A stretch of DNA of 64,000 nt. Source: an uncultured Alistipes sp. (GTDB lineage Bacteria > Bacteroidota > Bacteroidia > Bacteroidales > Rikenellaceae). The notes under the pieces were generated by a model that was given only the letters and a program-made list of their open reading frames with translations, had not been told where the DNA came from and did no database searches. The DNA lies in NCBI GenBank assembly GCA_900770635.1, contig CAAGLB010000099.1, positions 89,361-153,360 of the forward strand, given 5' to 3'. Made by a program: the position numbers and the translations under genes. Positions 35,101 through 42,813 of this stretch are shown here, piece by piece. The number at the start of each line of letters is the position of its first letter. Position 1 is the first letter of the stretch.

Positions 35101-35661
35101 CATAAGCTCAATCTTCTGAATTTCGTGCGATGTGCGGAAGCCATCGAAGAAGTGAACGAAAGGAATGCGAGCCTTAAGCGCTACGATATGTGCCACAGCT
35201 GCAAGGTCCATAACCTCCTGAACAGAAGATGTTGCAAGCATAGCGAAGCCAGTCTGGCGCACTGCCATTACGTCCTGGTGGTCACCAAAGATTGACAATG
35301 CCTGTGCTGCGAGCGAACGTGCCGATACGTGAAAAACGCCAGGAAGAAGCTCACCAGCAATCTTATACATGTTAGGCACCATGAGCAACAAGCCCTGTGA
35401 TGCAGTAAATGTCGATGTTAGCGCACCGCTCTGCAATGAGCCGTGAACAGCACCCGCAGCACCAGCCTCCGACTGCATCTCGACAACCTTTACTGTGTCG
35501 CCAAGAATGTTCTTTTTGCCTTGCGCTGCCCACTCATCAACAAGCTCAGCCATGGTTGACGATGGTGTGATAGGATAGATAGCCGCTACCTCTGAGAACA
35601 TATAAGCGATATGCGCTGCAGCGTAGTTACCATCACAAGTAATAAATCTCTTTTCTGCCAT
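32143..35661 (-). CDS. nifJ: Pyruvate:ferredoxin (flavodoxin) oxidoreductase
   Basis: This single-chain PFOR of 1172 residues oxidises pyruvate with CoA to acetyl-CoA and CO2 and reduces ferredoxin. It is central to anaerobic metabolism. The protein opens with the pyruvate-binding domain (YPITPSSTMAELVDEWA) followed by the middle domain. Two ferredoxin-like clusters are CIQCNQCAYVCP and CTGCNNCVDVCP. CAGCGETPY holds the proximal cluster, and GGDGWGYDIGFGGVDH binds thiamine pyrophosphate. The length is normal. Its TAA is the first base triplet of E3, and its 5' leader is structured (see 35700-35833). Confidence 0.97.
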   Translation of the reverse strand: MAEKRFITCDGNYAAAHIAYMFSEVAAIYPITPSSTMAELVDEWAAQGKKNILGDTVKVVEMQSEAGAAGAVHGSLQSGALTSTFTASQGLLLMVPNMYKIAGELLPGVFHVSARSLAAQALSIFGDHQDVMAVRQTGFAMLATSSVQEVMDLAAVAHIVALKARIPFVHFFDGFRTSHEIQKIELMEEASLASMLDREALKEFRMRALNPERPVTRGTAQNPDIYFQTREASNKFYNAVPDMVAETMAKISEITGREYKPFTYYGDAEAENIIIAMGSVTETIKECVDYLRTQGKKVGVITVHLYRPFSAKYMFEVLPKSVKRICVLDRTKEPGANGEPLFLDIRDAFYECESRPMIIGGRYGLSSKDTTPAQMLAVFANLEAECPKNHFTVGINDDVTMLSLPVGKEISMAKEGTFEALFFGLGSDGTVGANKNSIKIIGGSTNKYCQAYFSYDSKKSGGYTSSHLRFGDNPITSPYLVTTPDFVACHVPSYVEKYDVLKGLKRGGSFLLNSVNDAETTCRTLPAHMKAYLAKKGINFYIINATKIASELGLGSRTNTIMQAAFFKIADIIPIEKAVEEMKKAIYKSYGNKGEDIVNMNYAAVDAGCEAVVKVDVPAEWATIEAEVAEHHAEGDVPAFVRNVCEPIDALKGDSLPVSAFNGREDGTWDNGTAAYEKRGIATNVPEWKIENCIQCNQCAYVCPHAAIRPFLATEEQAAASGLEWKQGLGETKALKFRIQLSPLDCTGCNNCVDVCPAKEKALVMRPLAEQVAEAKNWDYVTKNIGYTEHVDKTKSVKNLQFAQPLFEFSGACAGCGETPYIKAITQLFGDRMMVANATGCTSIYSGSAPSTPYCTNAEGHGPAWANSLFEDNAEFGLGMRVGVEKVREALADTMRNAIAECNCCSEELKAVMQEWIDSRHLAAASREITARLLPMVEACQCDTCKTILEYKDWLVKKSQWIFGGDGWGYDIGFGGVDHVLASGEDVNILIVDTEVYSNTGGQSSKSTPVGAVAKFASAGKRIRKKDIGAIAMTYGYVYVAQVSIGASQQQLFNVLKEAEAYPGPSLIIAYAPCINHGIKGGMTRTQTIGKQAVECGYWHLWHYNPLLEAEGKNPFVMDSKEPDWSKFRDFLMKEVRYTSLKKAFPAEAEQLFEAAEENAKWRYNSYINRLK

Positions 35662-35699
35662 ATTCTATCTGATGTTAAATTTTATTTTTCTGCTCAACA

Positions 35700-35833
35700 G
35701 GTGGTTAAACATAGCCTATTTCTTAGCCTCGATACCCCAAAGGGGTAGACCACAACAATGCTCGAAGCTTAGGTTGATTACTGCCAAAGGGCTATGCACA
35801 CCTCATCGTTTAACAAAAATCGATGCAAAGTTA
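35700..35833 (-). promoter_or_regulatory. nifJ -7 box and structured leader
   Basis: On the minus strand, TAACTTTG (35833-35826) is a good -7 box. The leader of about 165 nt then has GTTAAAC (35814-35808) and CATAGCC (35796-35790), which pair with GGCTATGTTTAAC (35716-35704). A perfect inner hairpin TACCCC-TTT-GGGGTA lies at 35747-35733. The nested helices suggest a cis-acting RNA. I do not match it to a known riboswitch class. Confidence 0.45.
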
Positions 35834-35954
35834 CGCATTTTCTGCTGAAAATCATAGGATTTTCGTTGTTAACTTTTTAACATTGCAAAATTGGCCATTA
35901 AGCTATTGGAAAAGGATAAAATATTTTGGACAGTTTTACCAATTGGGATGCAGG

Positions 35955-36131
35955 GAGAATGGGTATAATGGGTACGATGGATATTGTGGGTATTGTGGGT
36001 AGAGCCGCTGACGCTCTGGGTAGGCTGGATATTATGGGTTTCGATGAGTTTCAATGAGTTTCGATGGGGTAATATGTGTGCGCATAGAAACATATAGTAA
36101 CCCATCGTACCCATTATACCCATCGTACCTA
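35955..36131. repeat. Foldback with 9-bp (GGGTATAAT) units, copy F9-2
   Basis: The left arm (about 35958-36002) has units GGGTATAAT, GGGTACGAT, GGATATTGT, GGGTATTGT. The right arm (about 36099-36129) has CCCATCGTA, CCCATTATA, CCCATCGTA, the exact complement of the first units. Between them are three 10-bp TTTCGATGAG-type units. It lies upstream of nifJ and beyond E4. Confidence 0.75.
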
Positions 36132-36157
36132 ATATCTCTGCCTTATCTCGCTAAATT

Positions 36158-36289
36158 AATTTATTGTCAGAAGTCGTGAGATGTGGTGCATCTAAAAAGT
36201 AATCACCCAGGGATAGTACACTTTAGTACAGCCCTGGGTGATTATCTTTTAGCGATGTGCCGCAGATTGCGGCTTATCACAACAAATTA
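36158..36289 (-). repeat. E element E4, directly at the nqrF stop codon
   Basis: In gene orientation GCA-TAA-TTTGTTGTGATAAG shows the stop codon merging with the arm. The second stem has CCGCAATCTGCGGC. The inner stem AATCACCCAGGG / CCCTGGGTGATT carries the apex CTGTACTAAAGTGTACTAT. The element ends CTTCTGACAATAAATTA. It is the only terminator candidate for the nqr operon. Confidence 0.88.
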
Positions 36290-37549
36290 TGCGCCGAAGT
36301 TATCAAAGAGAATATTCTCAGCTGGCACGCCAAGACCATCCAACAAGTTTACTACCGACTGTGCCATCATTGGAGGACCGCACATGAGGTAGATGATGCC
36401 TTCTGGCTCATCGTGCTGCTTGAGGTATGTCTCGTAAAGCACGTTGTGAACGAAGCCTGCAACATAAGGTACACCTGCCTTGTCAGCCTCTGGATCTGGA
36501 CGGTCCAAAGCGAGGTGGAACTTGAAGTTAGGGAACTCATCCTGAATCTGCTTGAAGTCCTCAAGGTAGAATGCCTCCTTCAAAGAGCGTGCGCCATAGA
36601 AGAAGTTAACCTTGCGGCCTGTCTTAACAGTCTTGAAGAGGTGCATGATGTGTGAACGCATAGGCGCCATACCTGCACCACCACCGATGAATACAAGCTC
36701 CTGATCGTCAGAGAGGTTATCAGGCAAGAAGAACTCACCGAAAGGACCTGACATGATAATCTTGTCGCCTGGCTTGAGTGAGTAGATGTATGATGAACAT
36801 ACACCTGGGTTAACATTTACCCAGCTATTTGTTGCACGGTCGAATGGAGGTGTTGCGATACGCACGTTAAGCTTGATGATATCGCCCTCAGCAGGGTATG
36901 TAGCACAAGAGTATGCACGTACCTGTGGCTCAGGGTTAACCATCTTAAGGTTGAACACGCCCATCTTCTCCCAATCCTCACGGTACTCAGGATCTACGTC
37001 GATATCCTTATAATCTACGGTGATTGCAGGAACGTCGATCTGGATGTAACCACCAGAGCGGAAGTTTAGGTGCTCACCCTCAGGAAGCTTAACAACGAAC
37101 TCCTTGATAAATGTTGCCACGTTGTTGTTAGATACAACCTCGCACTCCCACTTCTTGATGCTAAGAACAGAAGCAGGAACCTTGATAGCGATATCCTCCT
37201 TAACCTTCACCTGGCAGCCAAGACGCCAACCCTCGTTGATCTCACGACGGTTGAAGAAACCACGCTCGGTAGGCAAAATCTCGCCACCACCCGAAACTAC
37301 CTGGCACTTGCACTGACCACAAGCACCCTTACCACCACAAGCTGATGGAAGGAAGATGCCCTGCTCAGAGAGTGTGTTGAGGAGTGTTGAGCCTGACTCA
37401 ACCTCCAACACCTTGTCGCCATCGTTGATGTTGATCTTAACAGCACCTGACGATGTAAGTTTTGCCTTTGCAAAGAGTAGCAGTGCCACCAACAAGAGTG
37501 TCACAGCAAGAAAGGCAATGACTGCCCATAAAATAACATTGAATTCCAT
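36287..37549 (-). CDS. nqrF: Na+-NQR subunit F (NADH dehydrogenase, FAD and 2Fe-2S)
   Basis: NqrF is the electron entry point of the sodium-pumping NADH:quinone oxidoreductase. The 420-residue protein has an N-terminal membrane helix (about 5-27). A plant-type 2Fe-2S domain has Cys71, Cys77, Cys80 (CGGKGACGQC) and Cys112. A ferredoxin-NADP reductase-like part includes RAYSCATYP (FAD) and FIGGGAGMAPMRSHI (NADH). The protein ends ILFDNFGA. It is the last gene of nqrABCDEF, and its stop codon TAA begins E4. Confidence 0.97.
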   Translation of the reverse strand: MEFNVILWAVIAFLAVTLLLVALLLFAKAKLTSSGAVKININDGDKVLEVESGSTLLNTLSEQGIFLPSACGGKGACGQCKCQVVSGGGEILPTERGFFNRREINEGWRLGCQVKVKEDIAIKVPASVLSIKKWECEVVSNNNVATFIKEFVVKLPEGEHLNFRSGGYIQIDVPAITVDYKDIDVDPEYREDWEKMGVFNLKMVNPEPQVRAYSCATYPAEGDIIKLNVRIATPPFDRATNSWVNVNPGVCSSYIYSLKPGDKIIMSGPFGEFFLPDNLSDDQELVFIGGGAGMAPMRSHIMHLFKTVKTGRKVNFFYGARSLKEAFYLEDFKQIQDEFPNFKFHLALDRPDPEADKAGVPYVAGFVHNVLYETYLKQHDEPEGIIYLMCGPPMMAQSVVNLLDGLGVPAENILFDNFGA

Positions 37550-37570
37550 ATTCTTACTCTTATTAAAGGT

Positions 37571-38170
37571 TTACAACTGAATACCTGAGAAGATCATGAA
37601 TGCGATACCCATCAAACCTGTGATGATGAAGGCGATACCTGGGCCCTTCAACGCTGCAGGAATGTGTGAGTACTCAATCTTCTCACGGATAGCAGCCATC
37701 ATAACGATAGCCAACCACCAACCAATACCTGAACCAAGACCATAAACAACAGAGTCAAGTGTGTTGTTAATCTCTGTGCCTACCATCTGCTGCATAAACA
37801 ACGAACCACCCATGATGGCGCAGTTTACAGCGATAAGAGGCAAGAAGATACCAAGCTGGTTGTACAACGATGGCGAGAACTTCTCGACAATCATCTCCAC
37901 CAACTGCACGAAGGCAGCAATAACGGCGATGAACAAGATGAACGACAAGAAGCTAAGGTCTACACCCTCGCTCAAGGCATTTGGTGCCAACACATACTGG
38001 TTGAGAAGGTAGTTCAAAGGCACGGTCATAACCATCACGAAAGTAACGGCAGCACCCAAGCCTATTGCAGTCTTTACGCTCTTCGAAACGGCAATGTAAG
38101 AACACATACCGAAGAAGAATGCGAATACCATATTCTCGATAAGCATCGAGTTAATAAACAAATTCAACAT
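37571..38170 (-). CDS. nqrE: Na+-NQR subunit E
   Basis: This integral membrane protein of 199 residues has six hydrophobic segments and belongs to the NqrE/RnfA family. Characteristic stretches are NMVFAFFFGMCSYIAVSK and NCAIMGGSLFMQ, the latter with a conserved Cys in a half-membrane helix. NqrD and NqrE form the inverted pair that holds an iron centre in the middle of the membrane. It lies 11 bp downstream of nqrD and 21 bp upstream of nqrF in the operon. Confidence 0.96.
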   Translation of the reverse strand: MLNLFINSMLIENMVFAFFFGMCSYIAVSKSVKTAIGLGAAVTFVMVMTVPLNYLLNQYVLAPNALSEGVDLSFLSFILFIAVIAAFVQLVEMIVEKFSPSLYNQLGIFLPLIAVNCAIMGGSLFMQQMVGTEINNTLDSVVYGLGSGIGWWLAIVMMAAIREKIEYSHIPAALKGPGIAFIITGLMGIAFMIFSGIQL

Positions 38171-38181
38171 ACTCTACCCTC

Positions 38182-38784
38182 CTATTTTTCCTGTAAGTCC
38201 TTGTTAATAGAGCGGTGAATCCAGATGATTACACCTACGATGATAAGAGCCATTGGTGGGAACAACATAAGCGAGTTGTTCACATAGCCGAAGCGTGCGA
38301 TAACGTCGAAGCCGAACAATGTACCCGAGCCGAAGAGCTCACGGAAGAAGGCTACGATGATAAGAATCAAAGCGTAACCGATACCGTTAGCAACACCATC
38401 AACGAACGAATCCCATGGCTTGTTTGCCAAGGCGAAAGCCTCAACACGGCCCATGACGATACAGTTAGTGATGATAAGACCTACGTATACCGATAGCTGC
38501 TTCGATACATCATACATATATGCGCGCAAGAACTGGTCAACAACGATTACCAAGGTTGCGATAACCACCAACTGCACGATGATACGAATACGTGAAGGCA
38601 CACCATTACGCAAGAGCGACATAACAAGGTTAGCGAATGCAGTAACGAAGATTACTGACAAACCCATAACACATGCTGGCTCGAGCTTTACGGTTACTGC
38701 CAATGCAGAGCAGATACCCAAGATCTGAACGATAACTGGGTTATTAGCTGCCAAAGGATTAGTAAAATTCTTGCTTAGTTTCAT
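38182..38784 (-). CDS. nqrD: Na+-NQR subunit D
   Basis: This integral membrane protein of 200 residues belongs to the NqrD/RnfE family. It has LTNPLAANNPVIVQILGICSALAVT-type N-terminal residues (NNPV and GICSALAV are typical) and NCIVMGRVEAFA in the conserved Cys-containing segment. It partners with NqrE in the Na+-NQR membrane core. The gap to nqrC is 3 bp. Confidence 0.96.
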   Translation of the reverse strand: MKLSKNFTNPLAANNPVIVQILGICSALAVTVKLEPACVMGLSVIFVTAFANLVMSLLRNGVPSRIRIIVQLVVIATLVIVVDQFLRAYMYDVSKQLSVYVGLIITNCIVMGRVEAFALANKPWDSFVDGVANGIGYALILIIVAFFRELFGSGTLFGFDVIARFGYVNNSLMLFPPMALIIVGVIIWIHRSINKDLQEK

Positions 38785-38787
38785 AGC

Positions 38788-39582
38788 TTACTCCTCCTCA
38801 GTTTTAGGTTCAACATTCTCCTTTGCGGGCTGCTCAGTCTTGTCGCCCTCAGCTGCTGGTGCCTCAACCTCAGCCACATCAGCCTCAGCCTTAGCCTCAA
38901 CAACCTTCAAGAAGCCCTCATACTTGGCTACAGAGGTGAGCAACATCGCATTGACACCGTCACAAGTCTTAGTACCACCTGTGATAGCATCTACCTGGTG
39001 CTCGTTCTGGGCGCCACCCTTCTGCATGCGAACAGCAAACTTGCCCTCAGCATCGTAGAGCTTCTTGCCCTCGAAAGCCTTCTGAATCTTCTCTGTAGTG
39101 ATCTCAGCACCAAGACCTGGGGTCTCACCTGCGTGGTCCATTACGATACCAGAGATAATAACGTTATCCTCAGTCTGCTGCAAAGCAACATAGCCCCAGA
39201 TATCGCCCCAAAGACCCTTACCTACGATAGGCAACACAAACTTTGTTGCGCCATCCTTCTCCATTTTGAAGATAGGAAGGTTATCCTGAGCCTCTGACAA
39301 CGCCTTACGGTTGCCAAGGAGCTCAAATACTGACTTTACGTCAGCCTCCTCAACAGCCACAAACTCACCAGCGGCAATGCGACCCATAGTCACAACCTCG
39401 TCGAACGAAGCATCAGCCTCGCCGAAAGCCTTCATGATAGATGTCTTCTGCTCGTTAAGAACATTAGCTGCCTGCTTATCCTTAAGCAAGGTTGCCAACG
39501 TTGCGAGCAAAGCACCTACGATTACCACCATCACAACGGTGTAGGTGATAATATAAAGATTTGAATTCTTATTAATTGCCAT
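38788..39582 (-). CDS. nqrC: Na+-NQR subunit C with covalent FMN site and acidic tail
   Basis: The 264-residue protein has one N-terminal membrane helix (about 10-32) and a periplasmic FMN domain. The flavinylation motif is DAITGGT (198-204), so Thr204 should carry FMN attached by an ApbE-type transferase. NqrC commonly has an SGAT-like variant of this motif. After about residue 228 there is a low-complexity tail rich in Glu, Ala, Lys and Pro (for example EAKAEADVAEVEAPAAEGD) that the core family does not need. The gene lies 10 bp from nqrB and 3 bp from nqrD. Confidence 0.95.
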   Translation of the reverse strand: MAINKNSNLYIITYTVVMVVIVGALLATLATLLKDKQAANVLNEQKTSIMKAFGEADASFDEVVTMGRIAAGEFVAVEEADVKSVFELLGNRKALSEAQDNLPIFKMEKDGATKFVLPIVGKGLWGDIWGYVALQQTEDNVIISGIVMDHAGETPGLGAEITTEKIQKAFEGKKLYDAEGKFAVRMQKGGAQNEHQVDAITGGTKTCDGVNAMLLTSVAKYEGFLKVVEAKAEADVAEVEAPAAEGDKTEQPAKENVEPKTEEE

Positions 39583-39592
39583 AGTCTTAGCT

Positions 39593-40699
39593 CTATTTTA
39601 CGTTCTTAATAAGCTTCTTACGACGTGCAATGTTACGCTCTACTACGAAGTAGTCGATGAGTGGAGCCAAAGCATTCATAAAGAGAATTGAAAGCATCAT
39701 ACCCTCTGGGTAAGCTGGGTTGATAACACGGATAAGCACTGCCAAAGCACCTACCATGAAACCGTAAATCCACTTACCGCAGTTTGTCTGAGCCGATGTA
39801 ACAGGATCAGTAGCCATGAACACAGCACCGAAAGCAAAACCACCAACCAACAAGTGGTAGTATGCTGGGAACTCTGTCATACCCACAGCATCGAACAAGT
39901 AGCCAAATGCAAGACCACCAACGAATACTGAGAGCATGATACGCCATGAAGCAACGCCTGTGAAGAGCAAGATAGCGGCACCGATGAGGATAGCTGCAGT
40001 TGATGTCTCACCCACAGAGCCAGGGATGCGGCCGATAAATGCCTCCATAACGCTCCACTGCATAGTGCCTGTTGACGAGAGCTGCTCCAAGGCTGTAGCA
40101 CCTGTGTTAGCGTCTGTTGCATACCAAACAGTCTCACCTGACATCTGTGGAGTGTAAGCAAAGAAAGCAAAGGCACGAGCCAACAACGCTGGGTTGAAGA
40201 CGTTCATACCAGTACCACCGAATACCTCCTTACCGATGATTACAGCAAAAGCTGTTGAGAGTGCTACAATCCACAATGGCACAGTGATAGGCATAACCAT
40301 TGGAATCAAAAGACCTGATACAAGGAAACCCTCGTTAATCTCGTGCTTACGCTTCTGAGCAAATGTAAACTCTATTGCAAGACCAGTAACGTAAGATACG
40401 ATGATCATAGGCAACATCTTAAGGAAACCAAACCAGAATGCAGGCATGATACCCTCGATGCCAGCCTGATAACCGATGTTGTACATACCGAACAACAAAG
40501 CAGGAACGAGTGCCAATACCACAACGATCATCACACGCTTGATATCGTTACAGTCACGAACGTGAGCACCACGCTGAGTTGTTGTGTTAGGAACAAAAAG
40601 GAATGTCTCGAAGCCCTCGAATGTCGAGTGCAAGAAACCGAGCTTACCGCCCTCTGAGAAGGTAGGCTTAATCTTATCTACAAATTTACGCAATCCCAT
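39593..40699 (-). CDS. nqrB: Na+-NQR subunit B with covalent FMN and riboflavin sites
   Basis: The 368-residue polytopic protein is the main membrane subunit, involved in sodium movement and quinone reduction. The flavinylation motif DANTGAT (196-202) marks Thr202 for FMN attachment. GRIPGSVGETSTAAILIG and GMNVFNPALLARAF are typical of the NqrB/RnfD family. It is flanked by nqrA (3 bp gap) and nqrC. The presence of nqrA and nqrF excludes an Rnf complex. Confidence 0.97.
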   Translation of the reverse strand: MGLRKFVDKIKPTFSEGGKLGFLHSTFEGFETFLFVPNTTTQRGAHVRDCNDIKRVMIVVVLALVPALLFGMYNIGYQAGIEGIMPAFWFGFLKMLPMIIVSYVTGLAIEFTFAQKRKHEINEGFLVSGLLIPMVMPITVPLWIVALSTAFAVIIGKEVFGGTGMNVFNPALLARAFAFFAYTPQMSGETVWYATDANTGATALEQLSSTGTMQWSVMEAFIGRIPGSVGETSTAAILIGAAILLFTGVASWRIMLSVFVGGLAFGYLFDAVGMTEFPAYYHLLVGGFAFGAVFMATDPVTSAQTNCGKWIYGFMVGALAVLIRVINPAYPEGMMLSILFMNALAPLIDYFVVERNIARRKKLIKNVK

Positions 40700-40702
40700 A
40701 GC

Positions 40703-42040
40703 TTAGCTCTCCTTAATCATTAGGTTAATACCATCACGCAAAATCTGCTGCATCTCAATCTTTGAAGGATCAACAAACTCGCAGAGCGCCAAATCCTCAG
40801 GAAGCACCTCGTACAAACCAAGATTCTCCATCTTGTCGAGATCCTTCACCAAGCAAGCCTTCAACAAATACGCAACGTAAACATCCATTGGAAGGTAGTT
40901 CTCATAGAGACCAGTAACTACGAATGGACGCTCACCACCATTGAGGTTAGTATCGAGCTTGTACTCCTTCTTAGGGCAAAGCCATGAGAAGTAAGCACGT
41001 GATACTGAGAAGCGGTGGAAACGTGGCATTGCCCAACCAAGCAACTCGTAAACGTTACCCTCAGGGATAAGTGTAAGCATGTTTGCATCAGCCGAGATAT
41101 AGCCATCAGCAGCTGTTGTGCGACCTGTGAGCACGTTGCCAGAGATGACACGAACGTTCTCACCCACCTTGCCTACGATTGACTCAACAGCAGCACCAGC
41201 GATGATACGCTTGTAGCAGCGTGTCTGAGCCTCGCTACCAGCAACAACGATAGTCTTAGACATATCGAACTTACCAGTAAGTACAAAGCGACCGATGATA
41301 GCAACATCCTGGATGTTTACTGTCCATACGATGTCACCCTTAGCAATGCGGTCGATGTGGTGGATCTGAACACCTACATTACCTGCTGGGTGCTTACCCT
41401 CGAATGTGTGGTACTCAACACCCTTAACCTCGGCCATGAAGCCCTCGTCACCCTTGCGAGCTGAGAGGTGAACCTTACCCTCGGTAAGACGACCAAGAAG
41501 TGCCATACCTGCCTCGATAGCAGCCTTCTCCTCCTTGAGGATGAAGTTGTAGTCAGGGGCAAGAGGTGCCGAATCGAATGCCGACACGAAGATTGCCTTA
41601 GGTGTTGCGTCTGGGTTAGCAATAACACCGAAAGGACGCTCTACAATGCGAGTCCAAAGACCCGACTCGAGCAACATCTCAACAATCTCAGAACGCTCAG
41701 CCTTAGCTGGATCAACAACCTTGATAGCCTTGGCTACCTGCTCCTGGTCAGGAGTAACGGCAATGTTAAGAAGCTTGCGCTTCTCGCCACGATTGATGGC
41801 AGTAACCTCACCACTAACAGGTGAAGTGAACAAGATGCGTGGATTGTTCTTATCAAAGAACAAAGCGCTTCCGGCCTCAACCTTATCGCCAACCTTAACC
41901 AACAGCTTAGGAGTAACGTTCTCGAAATCGAGCGGACTAACAGCATACGACTTCGCCATAGGAGCTACCTCCAAACGAGCCTCAGCCTTACCAGCAAGAT
42001 TGATGTCGAGACCTTTACGTAATTTAATGTTTTTCGACAT
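40703..42040 (-). CDS. nqrA: Na+-NQR subunit A
   Basis: NqrA is the cytosolic subunit of the complex, implicated in ubiquinone or menaquinone binding. The 445-residue product starts MSKNIKLRKGLDINLAGKAEA and contains the barrel-sandwich region GDKVEAGSALFFDKNNPRILFTSPVSGEV. The later part is IVVAGSEAQTRCYKRIIAGAAVES. The length fits the family. It is the first gene of nqrABCDEF. The leader (42041-42230) holds the promoter, but no perfect TAnnTTTG box is visible on the minus strand. Confidence 0.96.
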   Translation of the reverse strand: MSKNIKLRKGLDINLAGKAEARLEVAPMAKSYAVSPLDFENVTPKLLVKVGDKVEAGSALFFDKNNPRILFTSPVSGEVTAINRGEKRKLLNIAVTPDQEQVAKAIKVVDPAKAERSEIVEMLLESGLWTRIVERPFGVIANPDATPKAIFVSAFDSAPLAPDYNFILKEEKAAIEAGMALLGRLTEGKVHLSARKGDEGFMAEVKGVEYHTFEGKHPAGNVGVQIHHIDRIAKGDIVWTVNIQDVAIIGRFVLTGKFDMSKTIVVAGSEAQTRCYKRIIAGAAVESIVGKVGENVRVISGNVLTGRTTAADGYISADANMLTLIPEGNVYELLGWAMPRFHRFSVSRAYFSWLCPKKEYKLDTNLNGGERPFVVTGLYENYLPMDVYVAYLLKACLVKDLDKMENLGLYEVLPEDLALCEFVDPSKIEMQQILRDGINLMIKES

Positions 42041-42184
42041 AAAAACTGTTTGTTAGATTAATGTTTTTAATTATTTAGTTTATGTTTGTGATTATAATAT
42101 TGTGCTTCAATACCTATTACAATACAAAATGCGCACGAAGGTACTCTTTTTTTTTGACACCTACAATCTTTAGATTGCATTTTT

Positions 42185-42214
42185 TTGCTTTGCCAAGATA
42201 ATTTCGTAATTTTG
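42185..42214 (+). promoter_or_regulatory. Promoter of the TatD-like/tcdA/dehydrogenase/PagL run
   Basis: TTG ending a T run at 42185-42187 and TAATTTTG at 42207-42214 are 19 bp apart. The ATG of the TatD-like gene is 20 bp downstream. Confidence 0.6.
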
Positions 42215-42234
42215 TACTCCGAGATAGCTTGGTT

Positions 42235-42813
42235 ATGGCAAAATACATAGACATACACACCCACAATCCTGCGTTTGGCGTGCTCTCGCCCACGATGGCG
42301 GGCATTCACCCGTGGGATGCTGAGCGTGGATTGCCCATGCCCGAGTTTGGGGCGTGCGACATAGTTGGCGAAACAGGCCTCGACTACGCCTCGAAGGTAG
42401 ACAAGGAGGCGCAAAAAGAGCTATTTTGCAAGCATCTTGAGATTGCTGAAAAGCTGCACAAGCCTGTGGTGCTACACATGGTTAAAAGTTTCGAATCCAC
42501 GATGCAGATTCTCGAACGTTACAACCTAAAAGGCGTTGTGTTTCACGGATTTATTGGAAGCCGCGAGCAAGCAGCACAAGCGATAAATAGAGGCTACTAC
42601 CTATCGTTTGGACACCGCTCATTGAGCTCGCCACGAACATGCAACGTGATAGCCACGATGAATGTCGAAAACCTCTTTTGCGAGACCGACGATAACACAT
42701 CGATAGGCATTGACAAAATATACGACGAGGTGGCTGCGTTAAGAGGTATAAGCCGAGAGGAATTAGCCTTAGAAATAGAGAAAAATTATAGACGATTATT
42801 CGACATACGATGA
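42235..42813 (+). CDS. Short TatD-family metal-dependent hydrolase
   Basis: The 192-residue protein has the TatD metal ligands: DIHTHN (His8, His10), GETGLD (Glu46), VLHMVK (His81), VFHGF (His104) and CETD (Asp152). TatD proteins are nucleases or deacylases of about 260 residues; this one is about 70 shorter, as in a compact Bacteroidota branch. I use the ATG at 42235. An upstream TTG is in frame but has no added conserved residues. Its TGA overlaps the tcdA ATG by 4 bp (ATGA), indicating coupling. Confidence 0.85.
   Translation: MAKYIDIHTHNPAFGVLSPTMAGIHPWDAERGLPMPEFGACDIVGETGLDYASKVDKEAQKELFCKHLEIAEKLHKPVVLHMVKSFESTMQILERYNLKGVVFHGFIGSREQAAQAINRGYYLSFGHRSLSSPRTCNVIATMNVENLFCETDDNTSIGIDKIYDEVAALRGISREELALEIEKNYRRLFDIR

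Noticed and set aside
36287..42040. The NQR genes as an Rnf complex
   Set aside because: Subunits B-E resemble Rnf subunits, but NqrA and the FAD/2Fe-2S NqrF are present and RnfB/RnfC ferredoxin-type subunits are absent.
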